Below, in pieces: positions 37,344 to 49,360 of a DNA stretch of 64,000 bases. Position 1 is the first letter of the stretch. Each line of letters opens with the position of its first letter. The stretch lies in assembly GCF_005239225.2 (NCBI RefSeq), contig NC_133299.1:15549154-15613153 (forward strand), read 5' to 3'. Both the position numbers and the translations under genes were made by a program. Below the pieces are notes generated by a model. It saw only the letters and a program-made list of their open reading frames with translations. It did not search any database and had not been told where the DNA came from. The stretch is from Populus alba (Eukaryota; Streptophyta; Magnoliopsida; Malpighiales; Salicaceae).

Positions 37344-40300
37344 CAATGGAGCTTCTTGGGTCTCCCAATTCTGGAACTTCTCTCCTTCGGCTAGTTTTCG
37401 AACAAAAGTCTTGATGGTGACTTCTTCCAAAGTGTGGATGGTTAATTGTGGCAGCTCTTCATCCCTTCTTTCGGATTCAATTTTCTCAGCAAGGTCCTTG
37501 ACTTGATCTTCCTTCAGAGTGTTTATGTTCATTAAAGAAAGCTTCTGAAGGAGGTTTCCATGTCCCTTATCAGGTTGCATCACATATGCGGCCTTTGGAA
37601 ACGAAATCCTGATTGGAGGGATGGCTAAGCTTTCTTCTTCAGGCTTCCTTCCTTCAATTCTAGCCATTCTTTTCTCCCTTCTTGCACCAGCAGCTCGCTT
37701 GTAATCCTCCTTCTTGGGCTTATATCCAAGCCTAAACCTCTGTTCTGCAGCTTTCAATTTGATTATATCCATCCATTCAAGCCTTCTTTTCTCAATGTCA
37801 TATGAGAAAGGAATCTCGTGTTTCAAAAAGCTTTTAGCGGCCATTTTGGTGGCCTTCGAGATTTCTGGCTTCCTCACCACATTGTTCTTGGGCACCCACT
37901 TAGTATTCACAACCTCAAATGCATGAAGGTTTCTATCCTTACAATCTTCAGCTTCAATGAATGGAACCGCCACATTTCTTACCATTGATATAGTCTCCTC
38001 AGCCTTAACAGTAACCAGGACACCATTGGCAATGTACTTCAAACATTGATGTAGCGAGGAGGTGACAGCTCCCGCGGAATGTATCCATGACCTTCCTAAC
38101 AACATGTTATAGGAAGGGGGGATATCCATCACTTGAAGGGTTACTAGAAAGACTTGTGGACCCACAGCTAGTTTGACCTCAATTGTCCCTATCACTTGCC
38201 TTGGTGAGCCATCGTACGCTCTAGCCGTCATCACACTAGGTTGCATGTGTGAGGGATCTACCGGCATTTCATCCAGCATATGCCTTGGTAACACATTAAG
38301 GGCCGAACCGTTATCGATGAGAACCTTACCGATGAGACAATATTTGCATCGGACCGTGACATATAAGGGCTTGTTATGTCTAGTTCCTTTAGCGTCAAGT
38401 TCATCTTCCGTGAAATATAAGTAATTGGTAGTATGGATCCTCCCTACTAGATGCTCCATAGTCTTTTGTTCAATATCTTGGGGTACGTAGGCCTCATTCA
38501 GTACTTTTTGCAAAGCATTACGATGCGTCTCGGAGCTGAGTATTAATGACATGATGGAGATCTTGGCAGGGGTCTTCTTCAACTGATCCACTATACAGTA
38601 CTCACTATGCTTTATCAATTTCAGGAACTCATTTGTTTCTTCCTCAGTCACAGGTTTATTCACCTCAAACTCTTTATCGAGGTCCAACACCTCCTTGCCT
38701 TTAGCCTTTCTTTGTTTCTCTAGTTCTTCAGGTGTGAAACAACGACCATTTCGAGTTAGCCCACTTATCTCAGTTCGGAACAGCGGCAAAGGAGTTTCAA
38801 TATTCGAGGTATAACCATAATCTCCAGGCATCACTCCATAGTCTACTTTGTTTTCATATGAGGGCTTAGTTAATACCAATTTTGAGAGCCCATTAGCTGT
38901 TGATTGGACTCTACATTTCCCTTGATTCTCTATCATTTTGATCTCTTCATTATCTCTTGCAGCCTCAATCCTTAGCTCTCCTAAAGTCAGCATTCTCGCA
39001 ACCTTTTGATGAAACTCAATGCATTCATCAATGTAATGCCTTTTCTTTTTATGGAATGGGCAAAAATCATTTTCCCTCACGTAATATTCTGATGGTTTCT
39101 CCAAATGTCCAGATTGTAGCAACATCTCATACAGGCTTGCCATGGTCACTTTTAACACCTTCTCTTTGCTACCAGCCTCCATAGTATTCACTCCACTACC
39201 ACCTACAACATGTTTGGGTAAAGGGTTTGAATTCACATTAGGCGAATCTTCAAAAGTGACCCATCTGATTTTGATAAGCTGTGATACCCTCTTCTTAAAA
39301 GCTATGCAGTTTTCGATGCTATGACCTGTATTACCAGCATGGTATTCACAAGTCAACTCGGGGTTGTACCAGTTAGCGAAAGGTGGTTGCATAGGTGGTA
39401 GTGGTAGGGGAGTTATCCGTCCAATACTTAGCAATTTGGCATATGACTCTTTTAGGGTCATTGGCAAAGGTGGTAATTGTTCTTCTGGATGTCGGTCATC
39501 CCTCATTTGGTAAATGTTTTGGTTATTGGTCGGGAATTTTATTTGTTTTGGGATGGAGGGTTTGGAAAAGCTAATGCTAGTGATTTGGGAGGTAGGTGTT
39601 TGGTAGTTTTTGTAGTTTTTTTCTTTCCCTTGGTACCTGCCTTCTAAGTTATTCACCTCAATTTCCTTTTTCTTCCCAAAAAACCCTTTTTCTCTATAGG
39701 CTCTGCAATTCTCCCACTTTGAATTCCTTGCTCAATCCTTTCAGCAATTCGCACAGCATCATAGAAATGCTGGGCTGAGCTACCCATAAGGTGTTCGTAA
39801 TATGGGGCCCTAAAAGTATTGGCAAACAATGTCACCATCTCCGTTTCTATTAGTGGAGGTTGTACATTGATAGCTTGGTCTCGCCACCTTTGAGCATAAG
39901 CCCTCACCAACTCTTAAGTTCCTTTCTCCATGGTAATCAAATTGGTCCTATCAGGAGCAATCTCAAGATTGAACTTGTATTGCTTTAAGAAAGCATCTGT
40001 CATGTCCGTCCATTTCCCTATCCTAGCATTGTCCAACCTCATATACTAGCTGAGGGCCGATCCTGTCAGGCTATCTTTGAAAAAGTAAATTAACAATTTA
40101 TCATCGTGGATAACTTCTGCCATCTTGTTATAGTAGGAACGAAGATGGGTCTTTAGACATTCCATTCTGGTATACTTAACAAACTCCGACACTCTGAACT
40201 TATTTGGAATTACGATGTTAGGCACCAAACATACTTCAGCGGCCCTAATTGGATTAAATAAATCATTTCCTTCAACTGCCCTTAGCCTTTCTTCTAGTGC

Positions 40301-40588
40301 AGTCCACTTATCATACCCTTCATGATTAGAGAATTTGACGTCACGTGAATCCTCATTTGTTAAATCCATTGTAATAGGGATTTGGATAGGTCGAGTGGGA
40401 TTAGGATGCTGCTTATTTGGTGTATTTGCCCCCACGTTTATAGGTGCGATAGGAATTTGAGCTGCTGCTGGTGCTTCATCAGGTTGAGTAGACGTTCTCT
40501 CTCTATCTCTGGCTCTTAACATTTGCTCTAACATACTGGTTAGATGTATGAGAAAAATGCATGATTGTGATAAAAATGCTTTGTTCAT
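37329..40588 (-). pseudogene. gag-protease, copy 2 (mostly open)
   Basis: The gag N-terminal part lies at 40,046-40,588, the retrotransposon gag core at 39,653-39,910 (YAQRWRDQAINVQPPLIETEM), and a 775-codon frame at 37,329-39,656. The latter has a zinc knuckle CEYHAGNTGHSIENC and a retroviral-type aspartic protease with the active-site motif IDNGSALNVLP, then a flap region and LLGRSWIH. The usual DSG/DTG is DNG here. Gag is interrupted by frame breaks near 39,650 and 39,910-40,046, so the ORF is degenerate, although the protease part is still open. The charged C-terminal region ends at 37,329, just past the proposed intron donor. Confidence 0.85.
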
Positions 40589-40807
40589 TGGGTATGGATG
40601 CAGCCTTCTTGTGAACGAATAATAGCCACCACATTATAAACATAGTTTCTCTTGTCACATTGCTTTGATAGGAGTTCTGCCTTTTGAGTTGTTTGCTTGA
40701 ATCATATTCACCAAGAGACAGATTTTGCATAAGAAGATGGGTCAACGCCCTTTTCATTAATGCTTGATAAGTTTATTACATTTAGAAATAAAAAGAAATA
40801 CAACATG

Positions 40808-42907
40808 TTAATCCCTTTCCTCCATAAACTCTTTAGCCAAAGGTAAGAAGGCAAAGTCGCGGTTCTCAATCTTCCCTAGAAAGGCATCGGTTTCAACTAG
40901 GCTTCGACGATAGCGAATGATGTCTCCTCCTACATTTCGCGCATTGATTCTAATAATTCGAGCATGTGCAACAGCTTCATCCTTTTGCTCATCTGTCTTG
41001 CTCATCTTTTCTATGAGCAACATATTGGTTTTGTTAAAAGCAGTGTTGTTGGTGTCAATTTGATCCTTGTGTTTTTCCATTGCTACTAGCTTCTCGTCTA
41101 AATACTTCACCTTTTCACGCTCTTTGTCAAGTTTTATCCTCATAACTTTTATCTCATTCTTCTTAACTGTTAACTCTGCTTCAACATCCTCGAAACCTCT
41201 CCTTTTACTTTCTTTTGCAATCCCCATCGAACAACTTTCTAACTCCATATATTTCTTGTTCAAATCTTCATACTTCCCAATCCTATCCATCAGTTCGAAC
41301 TGCACTTGTGCAAATTTTTCTTGGTAATATTTTGCACTTCCTTGGCAATCGTTAAAGTTAATCTTCATTGCTTCAAGTTTAGAGCAACCTTGCATCCAAT
41401 CCAAACTCATTCCAACTAGCTCCTTCTCACTTTCTTTCCTAGCAATCTTCTCCTCACCTAGCTTTAACTCAAGCTTTGTTATTTTTGCATCTCTAGACTA
41501 TATTTGCTCATCTAGAAATGCTCTCCTTTTATCCTCTTTTAGCATCATTTCTTCCAGCATTGCCTTGTCTTTTCTGCTTTTGCTCAACTCTATTCGAAGT
41601 TTTTCCACTTGCCTTCTCAACTTATCTTCATTGTTAACCCTTTTTCTCTTAATAGGCTCTTCTACATCTTAAGAAGATTTGGCTCCTACACAAGGCATGG
41701 CTGAAGCAACTAAGTCTCTCCATTTTGCATATCCTTCGCTTGCACTTGGATCTTTTAAACCTTCTATCTCAACCAAAACCAGATGCTTCCAATCTTGTTT
41801 GATAATCTCCAAAACCTCTTCTGCAATGGGATCTTTGAACAAACCAAAGAATTGAACAATTCCCATAGTCCTCGGAACAAACTGCATGCCCCTAAGTTGC
41901 CTTAACATTAAGGCAGGGGCATAACTCACATAACCTGTAATCCCTACTAATGGTACCCAACGTCTTTGTCCACAACTTATTAGGACCTTCACTGTCGTTA
42001 CCCATAGGGCTCTCCACTTAAAATCATTATTAGGCAAACCTTCTAATTTGTCAACCCAACCTTGGTTGTCTAGATCTCCCCATTCTTCTTCTTCTACTAA
42101 CTTCAGGGGTCTTTGGGTGAACCACCAAAAATTATTGAAGACAGGCTTTTTTGTTTCGATATGGCTAACCATCCAAATATACAACAATTGCGTGCAACAT
42201 CTCATTGCTCATTTTCCGATCCTCCTACAATGATTAAGTGTCAAAATCGTTTCATCTAAAATAGCAGCCACTGGATTGATTTGTGTATTCTCATACTCTA
42301 TATAAGTAGCAGCGGCCTCCAAATTCACTACACTAGTCTGGCTTGGGAACAACACAAGGCCAAATATACCCAAAGCAATCAATCTCTCTTTTTCTAATCC
42401 TGACTTCTTTTCCAATTTAATTTCTAGCATCCTCCATTTCAAACCGGTACCATTCTTTTCCAAAAACTTTTCCAATTTGGAGATTCTGAGCAGTTTTGAC
42501 AGTTCATGGATGATCTTGTCAGATCTCAAAGACAAATAAATCTGATACAGGTTGTTTGGAAACTCGGTCAACAATCCATATTCCTCAACCGTGGGACATA
42601 GGTCTATGCTTCCAAAAGAAAAACATCGGTATTCTGAATCCCAAAAATGAACTAAAGCTCGCACAGCTGGGCTTAAAAATTCTACCCTTGTAATTTCCAC
42701 CAAACATCCGTATTTCCTAAAAAACGCATCTTTATCTACATTCTAAAAATGAGTCGTTAACTTGTTCACCTCATTCATAATGCAATTCAGGTTCTTGATT
42801 GGTGACATCTTCTTAGCATCACTTCTAAGGCAGTCTCCTTTAGTCAATTGTGATAGTTCAAAATTTTTCCCATACTCTATGATGGAAGATTTAGTGATGA
42901 TGGCCAT
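40808..42907 (-). pseudogene. ORF1 of the Tat/Ogre-like element (extra ORF before gag)
   Basis: Starts at an ATG at 42,907 (MAIITKSSIIEYGKN), directly after the 5' leader, and ends EERD at 40,808. The N-terminal ~380 codons carry FFRKYGCLVEITRVEF, ALVHFWDSEYRCFSFGSIDL, CPTVEEYGLL and, later, FNNFWWFTQRPLKL. This resembles the DUF7745-type region found in ORF1 of Ogre-like elements. The C-terminal ~250 codons are a long Lys/Glu-rich coiled coil (KLDKEREKVKYLDEKLVAME). Premature stops lie near 42,745, 42,209 and 41,669, and near 41,500. The role of ORF1 in these elements is not known to me. Confidence 0.7.
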
Positions 42908-43002
42908 TTCGTTCACAAGTCCTGCAATTTAAAATGCATTGGGGTTAGACTTGTTTTGATGCAAAAGATATTATGAAGCATACACCTTAAGGATTTCATG
43001 TT

Positions 43003-46000
43003 TGAATTTCATGTTTTTTTGTGTGTGTAAAGGAGTCGTCACCTAGTATTTTGGTCACTAGGAACCCTAACTAGTCTTTCAGAGATTCTAAGGCAAGGGA
43101 CTGGTTGTGTAAAGGGAAGGTATTAGCACCCCTAGTACGCCCTACCTAAGGTAAGCTGCTTGGTGTTTGGTTTGCTCTATAATTGCTATGGTGTTGGTGT
43201 TTTCTAATCCCATAAGTTTTTCTAGGTTTGATTCAAATAAAATTTATTAAGATAGAAATCCAAGGAGATTCCATGTGCTTCAAAAGCTCATTTTTCCCTT
43301 AATATTTTAAAAGTTTGTGACTCGTAAATCGCAAGGAGGAGGGACGAAAAAAATTTTTAGAAATCTAGGGCACTAAAAAAACCTATTTTTTTTTAGTATT
43401 TTATACTTTCACGGCTCGTAAACCGTGGAGTAAAAAAAACATTTTAAAATGTCCTTGATTATAATCAAGGTTTCTTTCAAGAATGTGTGCGGATTTATTA
43501 CTCCCAATAATATTTTGGATATTCGTCCTTTAACGATTTCTTTATCCAAACATTAGCGGTGAATAATAGATGAATTCCCCCTACCCAAAATAAGATTTTT
43601 ATATTTTTTTGAATATTGACCAATACCCTTTGGAGTTTCACAAACATGTTGTAAAATCCAAAAATGCAAGGAAAAAAAAAACAATTTTTGTTGTGTTTAA
43701 GAAATCCATGCGAAAACACATTTTTCAAAAAAACTTCCAATATTTTTTGTATATATAAAAAAAGACACTTGAAACATACGGTATTGGCCGTATGCAACAC
43801 GCAAGAAAACTTTTTAAAATTTGTTTTATCGAAAACATAAGCAACGCAATTAAACACAAAAGAAAAATCGCAATAAAAAGCTGAAAGCCGTCATATATAT
43901 TCTAAGATTTATAATAAGCTTAAAGTAAAAAAAAAAAAAATCAAAGCCAAATCAATGCGCAAACAGCAAGAACAAAATAAAGTTGGGAGCAATCATTAAA
44001 AGCAAACTAAAGCCGGCTGATTTCTTCTCTAGCGGGTGTAAGGAAAACAAAAGGAAAGTCCCTAAATGTAAAAGTTCCTAAACATGAAAGACAAACCCTT
44101 TTTACATGGACAATAGTTGAACTACCATGAAAGAAATAATAGGCCAGTGTTGGTTTTTCTAAAACAGAAACCAATTATTCAGAGGGAAGAAACAGCTTTA
44201 CAATCGAATGCCTACTATAAAAATAAAAAAGGAGGAGAGATTGAGGCTTATACCTGCAGCTCCTGTTTGCAGAAAATAAAAAATCCAAAGACCGAAAGAC
44301 AGCTCGCATATTCCTCCTTAGTTACTGGAAAATGACAGACAAAAATAGAGATGTTGAAACGGACAAAATATTTCATCTATGTGTTGGTAAATAACTGGTT
44401 TCCCCGTTGCCTGCCTCTCTTACGTTTTCCTTCAAAAAAAACTGCAGCTCCTGTTTGCAGAAAATAGAAACCAAGGCCGAAAGACATAGCTCATGCGTGC
44501 CTCCTTAGATGCTGGTAAATGATGGACGAAAATAAAGATGCTGAAGCGGACGAAATATTTCATCTGTGTGTTGGTAAAAGACTGGTTTCCCCGTCACCTG
44601 CCTCTCTTGTGTTTTCCTTCTCTCTCTTTTGCTATGTTTTTTTTTTCTTTTTTCTCTATGTTTTTCTCTTATTTTTCTGCTCTCTTTTTGCTACCCCCGT
44701 TAGGTCATTAGAGGGGCTTATATATAGTCTAAATATGTCTCCATTTAGGAAGGATTCAATGCATTAATCCTAGGACTTAAATCCCTACTGATTTGTAGTA
44801 AAAAAACACAAAAGGAAGTTGCAATATTTTGATTTTATGGTGGTGTTTTACGTCTGATTTCTTTCCAGTTTTAGAGGAGGGTGTGGCTATTTTCTTTTCT
44901 TCCATAGGGCCAGCTGCTTCCTTTGAAATGAGGCAAGAAAAAACATGGTTGCAGCTCCAAAATTAAGGCATGATGATAAAGGAAAAACAACAGGAATTTG
45001 CAGCGAAAAAAAGGAAAGAAATCAGATGGAGGGTGCAGCTACAAAGTCTCATTTTCCTTATTCGGTGTGGAAAAAATCCTGTCATTTATGATGATCCAGC
45101 CCTCTCTCCAACTTTCAATATCCTTCTTTAATTCAATCCTTTATTTTAACAATTTTTGATTCAGTCTTTGGTAAAAAAAAATATCCTTCGAATCAGCCCC
45201 GTGAACTTGGGCTATATCCTTCCCGCGGCAGAATTTTCTGCCTTCACGTTAGATATTCAAATGGGAATATCTTGAGGTTCTGATATCGGAATCAAGTGAT
45301 TCAAAAGCCAAAATTATTCTACGTGTCTAGGACTACAACTTTGATGAAGGAGTCGAAGTCAGATAAAATCTTTTTACATAACAGAATCTAGCAGTAATTT
45401 GGTTGGTCAAAAGGGATCTCCAGGTCTAAACTCAAAAATTGACGAATACCGAGAATTCTGATATGACTGAGAGTATGAACTAAGAACAAAAATCACAAAA
45501 ACTAGGCCAAAAATAGAGTTTTTTTAGTGCAGACTCGGGTCAATATCCTTCTCGCGGCAGAATTCTCTGTCTTCATGTTAGATATTCAAACAGGAACATC
45601 TTGAGCCTCTGATATCGGAATCAAGTGATTCAAAAGCTCAAATTCATCTACGCATCTAGGACTATAACTTTGATGAAGGAGTCGAAGTGAGATAAAATCT
45701 TTTTACTAAACAACAACTGGCAGTAATCTAGTTGGTCAAAAAGTTTCTTAATCTGACAATGCTGAGCATCTAAATCTGACTGAGAATCTGCCCTAAGAAC
45801 AATTATCCCTAGGACCTAATAAAGGTGTACGTTAATTTTTCAACATGTCATGAGTGACAAAATATACCTAGGATGGTCAGATATCGTACGAAACCGAGTC
45901 AGAATCAGAGCTTAAGTTGGAACAAAAAATTACCACAGCAGCAGAACCATTTTTTTAGTGCAAATTCTGAGGGATTTATTCAACCTTAAAGACCAGATAA

Positions 46001-46245
46001 AAAAGGAACGAATTTAGCATTATGAAGACTTATGATCAACCTAAGAAAACCTGATGATTTTGGTAGCAAAGGGGAAGGATAAAAACAAAAACAGAAAACA
46101 GCTCAAACAAAGCTTTCGAAAAAAAAATATTTATTTTTTATGCTTTTGTAAATTTTCTGGCGAACATGAGCTAAACTCCTATACTATATTCAAAAGAGGT
46201 ATACACCATCTCCAGCACGTGGGGGTCCGAAATTGAGTAACAACA
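43003..46245 (-). repeat. 5' LTR of the inner Tat/Ogre-like element
   Basis: Direct repeat of 20,853-24,007, 3,243 bases. It includes the block ggagtcgtcacctagtatt at 43,032, whose complement looks like a primer-binding site (TGGCGACTCC in the other LTR), yet lies inside the shared LTR. No second primer-binding site was recognised immediately downstream at about 43,002. The right end is well set by gagtaacaaca at 46,245, which matches the 3' LTR edge next to the polypurine tract. Confidence 0.85.
44717..44728 (-). promoter_or_regulatory. TATA-like motif in the 5' LTR
   Basis: On the minus strand the sequence reads ACTATATATAAGCC, followed downstream by a purine-rich leader. It is conserved in the 3' LTR at 22,478-22,488 (there TATATAAG). 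It would drive transcription of the element leftwards. Confidence 0.5.
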
Positions 46246-47390
46246 GGCCGGGTGACTTTCTCTCCCTTCTAACGCTGGCGCTGCACTGGGGGATGAGGAT
46301 GACGGTGATGGAGGGCTGACCGGGCAACGTTCTCTCCCTTCTTTCTCTTTATCTCTTGCCTTCTTCTGCTCTCAGAATTCTCTCCCTCTCTCTCCATGTA
46401 TCTGTTTTTTCTTTCTCTGTCTAGTCTCCTTCCCCTGGTTTTTCTTCAGGTTCTCTCTGCTCTTGGTTATGTCCTCCCTCTTTTGTGGCCTTCTCTGGCT
46501 TTTATAAAGCCGGAGGACGGCCTCTGTTTCTTTGAGCAGAAACAGGGGAACCGAAGTTTGCCCTTTTTATCTCTTCACTAATCCCCTCGGTTTTTGCCCC
46601 TACTCAGGACAAAGGAGATGGTAATAAAAGCATGATGTTCTGCCGAATGAACGTGAGCTCCCTTTGGTTTCTCTCTGTTTTTTTTTTTTTAGTTTCTTCT
46701 TCCTATCCTCGGTTCTGCCCCAGTTTTTTCCCTTTTTTCTCCCGTTCATCGCTTTTCCCTCCCCCCGCGTTCTTTGTTTTCTCCGGCTTTATAGCCACAG
46801 AATTCCACCATTACCAAGTAATCAATTGACTGTTATTGCAGGAGTAATGGTGGCGGCGGGCAGCTGAAGCGTTGAATAAGATGAACAGTGCTGAGAAACG
46901 GCACTGTTTTTGATGTTTTGTGTTTTGATCCTTGACGTTTTGCATTTTTGCAGTCTAGTCTTTGGGTAAATTGTAATTGAACCCCTGCATCTCAATGCCA
47001 TTTACAAATTAGTCCTTGGGTTTTAATTTCTTTCAAATTTGACAAGAATTAGTCCTATACTTTGATAATTTTTCAATTAAGTCCCTGATTTTATTAATTT
47101 AATTAAATCCAAGTCCAATTAAGTCTCAAAACTTATCAATTCTCCAATTAAACCCTTAATTGGATTAATTAAATTAATTCCAAGCTTAATTAGATTAATT
47201 CCAAAGTTTAATTAGACTCCAAAACTTCCAATCATATTGCCTTTAACCTAAATTTTAATTCATTCTTCATTTATTTCATTTTACTTGTTTTTTTCATCAT
47301 CATTATTTTTTTCATTATTTTTTTATCCTTTTCAGTAAATAAAATAATAATAATTATTAAAATAAAATGATCAAAAATTGGATTATGACA
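46246..47390 (-). repeat. Right part of the outer LTR-type element
   Basis: It is CT-rich at 46,246-46,800 and then an AT-rich stretch made of repeated caattaag/taattaaattaa motifs (46,960-47,230), typical of the U3 region of some plant gypsy LTRs. A TATAAAAG motif on the minus strand lies at about 46,498-46,506. The ORFs at 46,396-46,867 are frames through CT-rich LTR sequence and not genes. A ~45-base block around ggatgaggatgacggtgat (46,292) also occurs in the left part at 20,776. Confidence 0.6.
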
Positions 47391-48676
47391 ACAACCTTGA
47401 GCTCTTCGTTGTCAGTATTTTATATTAATATTAAATTCTTATTCTTTTAATTTTTAATATTTTTATAATGTAAAAAATTATTTATTTTTAATTTCATCGT
47501 CTTATTTGATTTTATAAAATGCTTCTTCACTTTTTTTTTGTTTTTCCAGTTTTAACCCTTTCCTTTTTAAAGTCGGTCGGTCCCATTAATAAATAGATAA
47601 TGTTTTTTTTTTAAAAAAAATAAAAAGAAAAAGAAAAAGGCGACGATCCCAGTTCCCTGATGCTAACATGTTCTTGATCTGTATTTCTCAATTTTCTTAT
47701 ATATATATATATATATATCATCTAGCATTAAAAAGAGGTAAAATATCTTGAGAAATGATTGGAGCTCTACACTAAAAAACAATGTTTGCTGGGAAAATAT
47801 AATGATATTCTTGCTTCTCTTTTAAAAAAAATTAACACCGAGAGTATTTAAGTTTTTCTATAAAGATCATTTATTATTTTCAAATAAAATGGGTATAAAT
47901 AAATATTTTTTATTTTAAACAGTAAAATGTCCAGAATATTATTAGAAGCAAATAATTTAAACATTGTATTAAGGAGTGTTTTTATTTTTTTTATATTTGA
48001 TCAAATATTAAAATTAATAAATAATTAAAATGCATAGTATAACAACAAAAATATCCTTAAAACCAAATTGTTTAAGCCTAAGATCAAGGGACGTTTTTGT
48101 TTTTTTCATAATAGGTTTTTTGTAATTATAAAATAAGCCCGAGAACAATTTCTTACATGGCTAAATAAGAAAAAGATGGACACGTATCTACATCACCCGA
48201 AGGGAAGGCAGAGGTGCCTCCCAGCATCCATAAATACCCTTCTGGAAACGTTGTTGTGTCGTATTTTTATTGGTGTGAAGTATATTGATATTGTGATTTG
48301 ATATATTTTTATTAGTGTTGCTTTTATTTATTTTTCTTTATCTCTTCTCTCCTAACAATTACAACCTTGAGCTATTTGTTGTGAGTATTTTATATTAATA
48401 TTAAATCCTTATTTTTAATATTTTTATAATATAAAAATTTATTTATTTTTAATTTCATCATTTATATGATTTTATCAAATGCTTGATAATCTTTTTTTTT
48501 TTTTTTTTCAGTTTTAACCCTTTCCTCTTGAAAGTCGGTCGGTCCCATTAATAAATAGATAATGTTTTTTTTTTAAATAAAAAAACAAAAAACAAAAAGG
48601 TGACGGTCCCAGTTCCCTGATGCTAACATGTTCTTGATCAGTGTTTCTCAATTTTCTTTTATATATATATATATAG
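47391..48676. repeat. ~1 kb tandem repeat: end of copy A, copy B, truncated copy C
   Basis: 47,391-47,530 completes copy A (acaaccttgagctctt). Copy B runs 47,548 to about 48,489 with the same start and end blocks. Copy C starts at 48,510 and stops at a TA tract at about 48,676. Copy B preserves the sequence of the empty insertion site (near 48,352-48,370) and so documents the retrotransposon insertion in copy A. Confidence 0.85.
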
Positions 48677-49360
48677 TTTGGCCCGCCGTGAATCACAAAT
48701 ACCAAGACTAGGCAATATACAATGAAAAATTAAATAAAGAATATATTTATTAATTTTAATTAAATAAAATAAAGTATTCTCCACGTAGAGGGACATAGGC
48801 TAGGCAATATACAATAAAATAAGTCACAACACAACGCATTCAAAGAAAATCCATACAGAAAATATATGAGAATCAATTGATATTAAAATCACGTCACTCG
48901 ATAATTGAATATGAAAATATAAGAAAATAGGATATATTGTAAAGACATTTTTTTTTTTTTGCATTAACGAGATATAATTTTAAAGGTATAGTATTGCATA
49001 AAACTTTGTAATTTTAGAGAAATTTAGCACAGAGTGAGCGCTAAAGTGTTAAGGCAAGAGAGAAAAAAAATAAAAGATTTCATGATCTTTATAAACTTAT
49101 TAGCCAAAGATTTTTTTAGGTGGTTATATGTATGCCTGGATCGTTACATGTCAACTGAAATGTTATGCATTATTTATATAAAATTATTATTTTTTATAAA
49201 ATTAATAGGGAAAATAAACTTTTATTTTTGCCAATAAGATTATCTCTTGGAATTCGAGGTTTATTAAAACAAGAAATAATTGATTTTGGCTATTACGGCA
49301 TCATTAATGTAAATATCAATTATAAGAGTAATTAAAATAATAAATACTAATCATCTAATA

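Larger units (their letters stand above)
20853..46245 (-). mobile_element. Tat/Ogre-like Ty3/gypsy retrotransposon, internally duplicated
   Basis: On the minus strand the order is: 5' LTR (46,245-43,003); ORF1; gag-protease; RT-RNase H-integrase; an assembly gap; a second partial ORF1-gag-pro-pol; a tandem repeat array; a polypurine tract; 3' LTR (24,007-20,853). The domain order protease-RT-RNaseH-integrase marks Ty3/gypsy. The extra ORF before gag, the long LTRs, a likely pro/RT intron and the repeat array before the 3' LTR point to the Tat/Ogre lineage. Both internal copies carry many stops and cannot encode full proteins. No clean 5-bp target duplication was seen around the inner LTRs. 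Confidence 0.85.
20144..47390 (-). mobile_element. Outer LTR-type insertion carrying a nested retroelement
   Basis: Comparing the interrupted copy A with the intact copy B defines this insertion precisely. The minus-strand ends are TGTCATAATCC at 47,390 and GGGTGCGATA at 20,144. The flanks are ataat (20,139-20,143) and acaac (47,391-47,395); the uninterrupted copy reads acaac. The flanks thus behave as a 5-bp target duplication with two C-to-T changes. The outer layer itself is 20,144-20,852 plus 46,246-47,390 (about 1.85 kb). It contains no coding domain, so a solo LTR or a truncated element is likely. It shares the gagtcgccacctagtat block (about 20,252) with the LTRs of the inner element, so the two families are related. 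Confidence 0.75.

Noticed and set aside
20853..46245. Endogenous pararetrovirus (caulimovirid)
   Set aside because: The pol order includes a DDE integrase after RNase H, with flanking LTRs and a polypurine tract, and there is no movement protein; this is a Ty3/gypsy retrotransposon.
20853..46245. A currently active autonomous element
   Set aside because: Both internal copies contain multiple stops and the LTRs differ by several percent in the stretch compared.
46396..46867. Leu/Phe/Ser-rich ORFs looking like membrane proteins
   Set aside because: CT-rich LTR sequence gives hydrophobic-looking frames; no start context or homologous copy.
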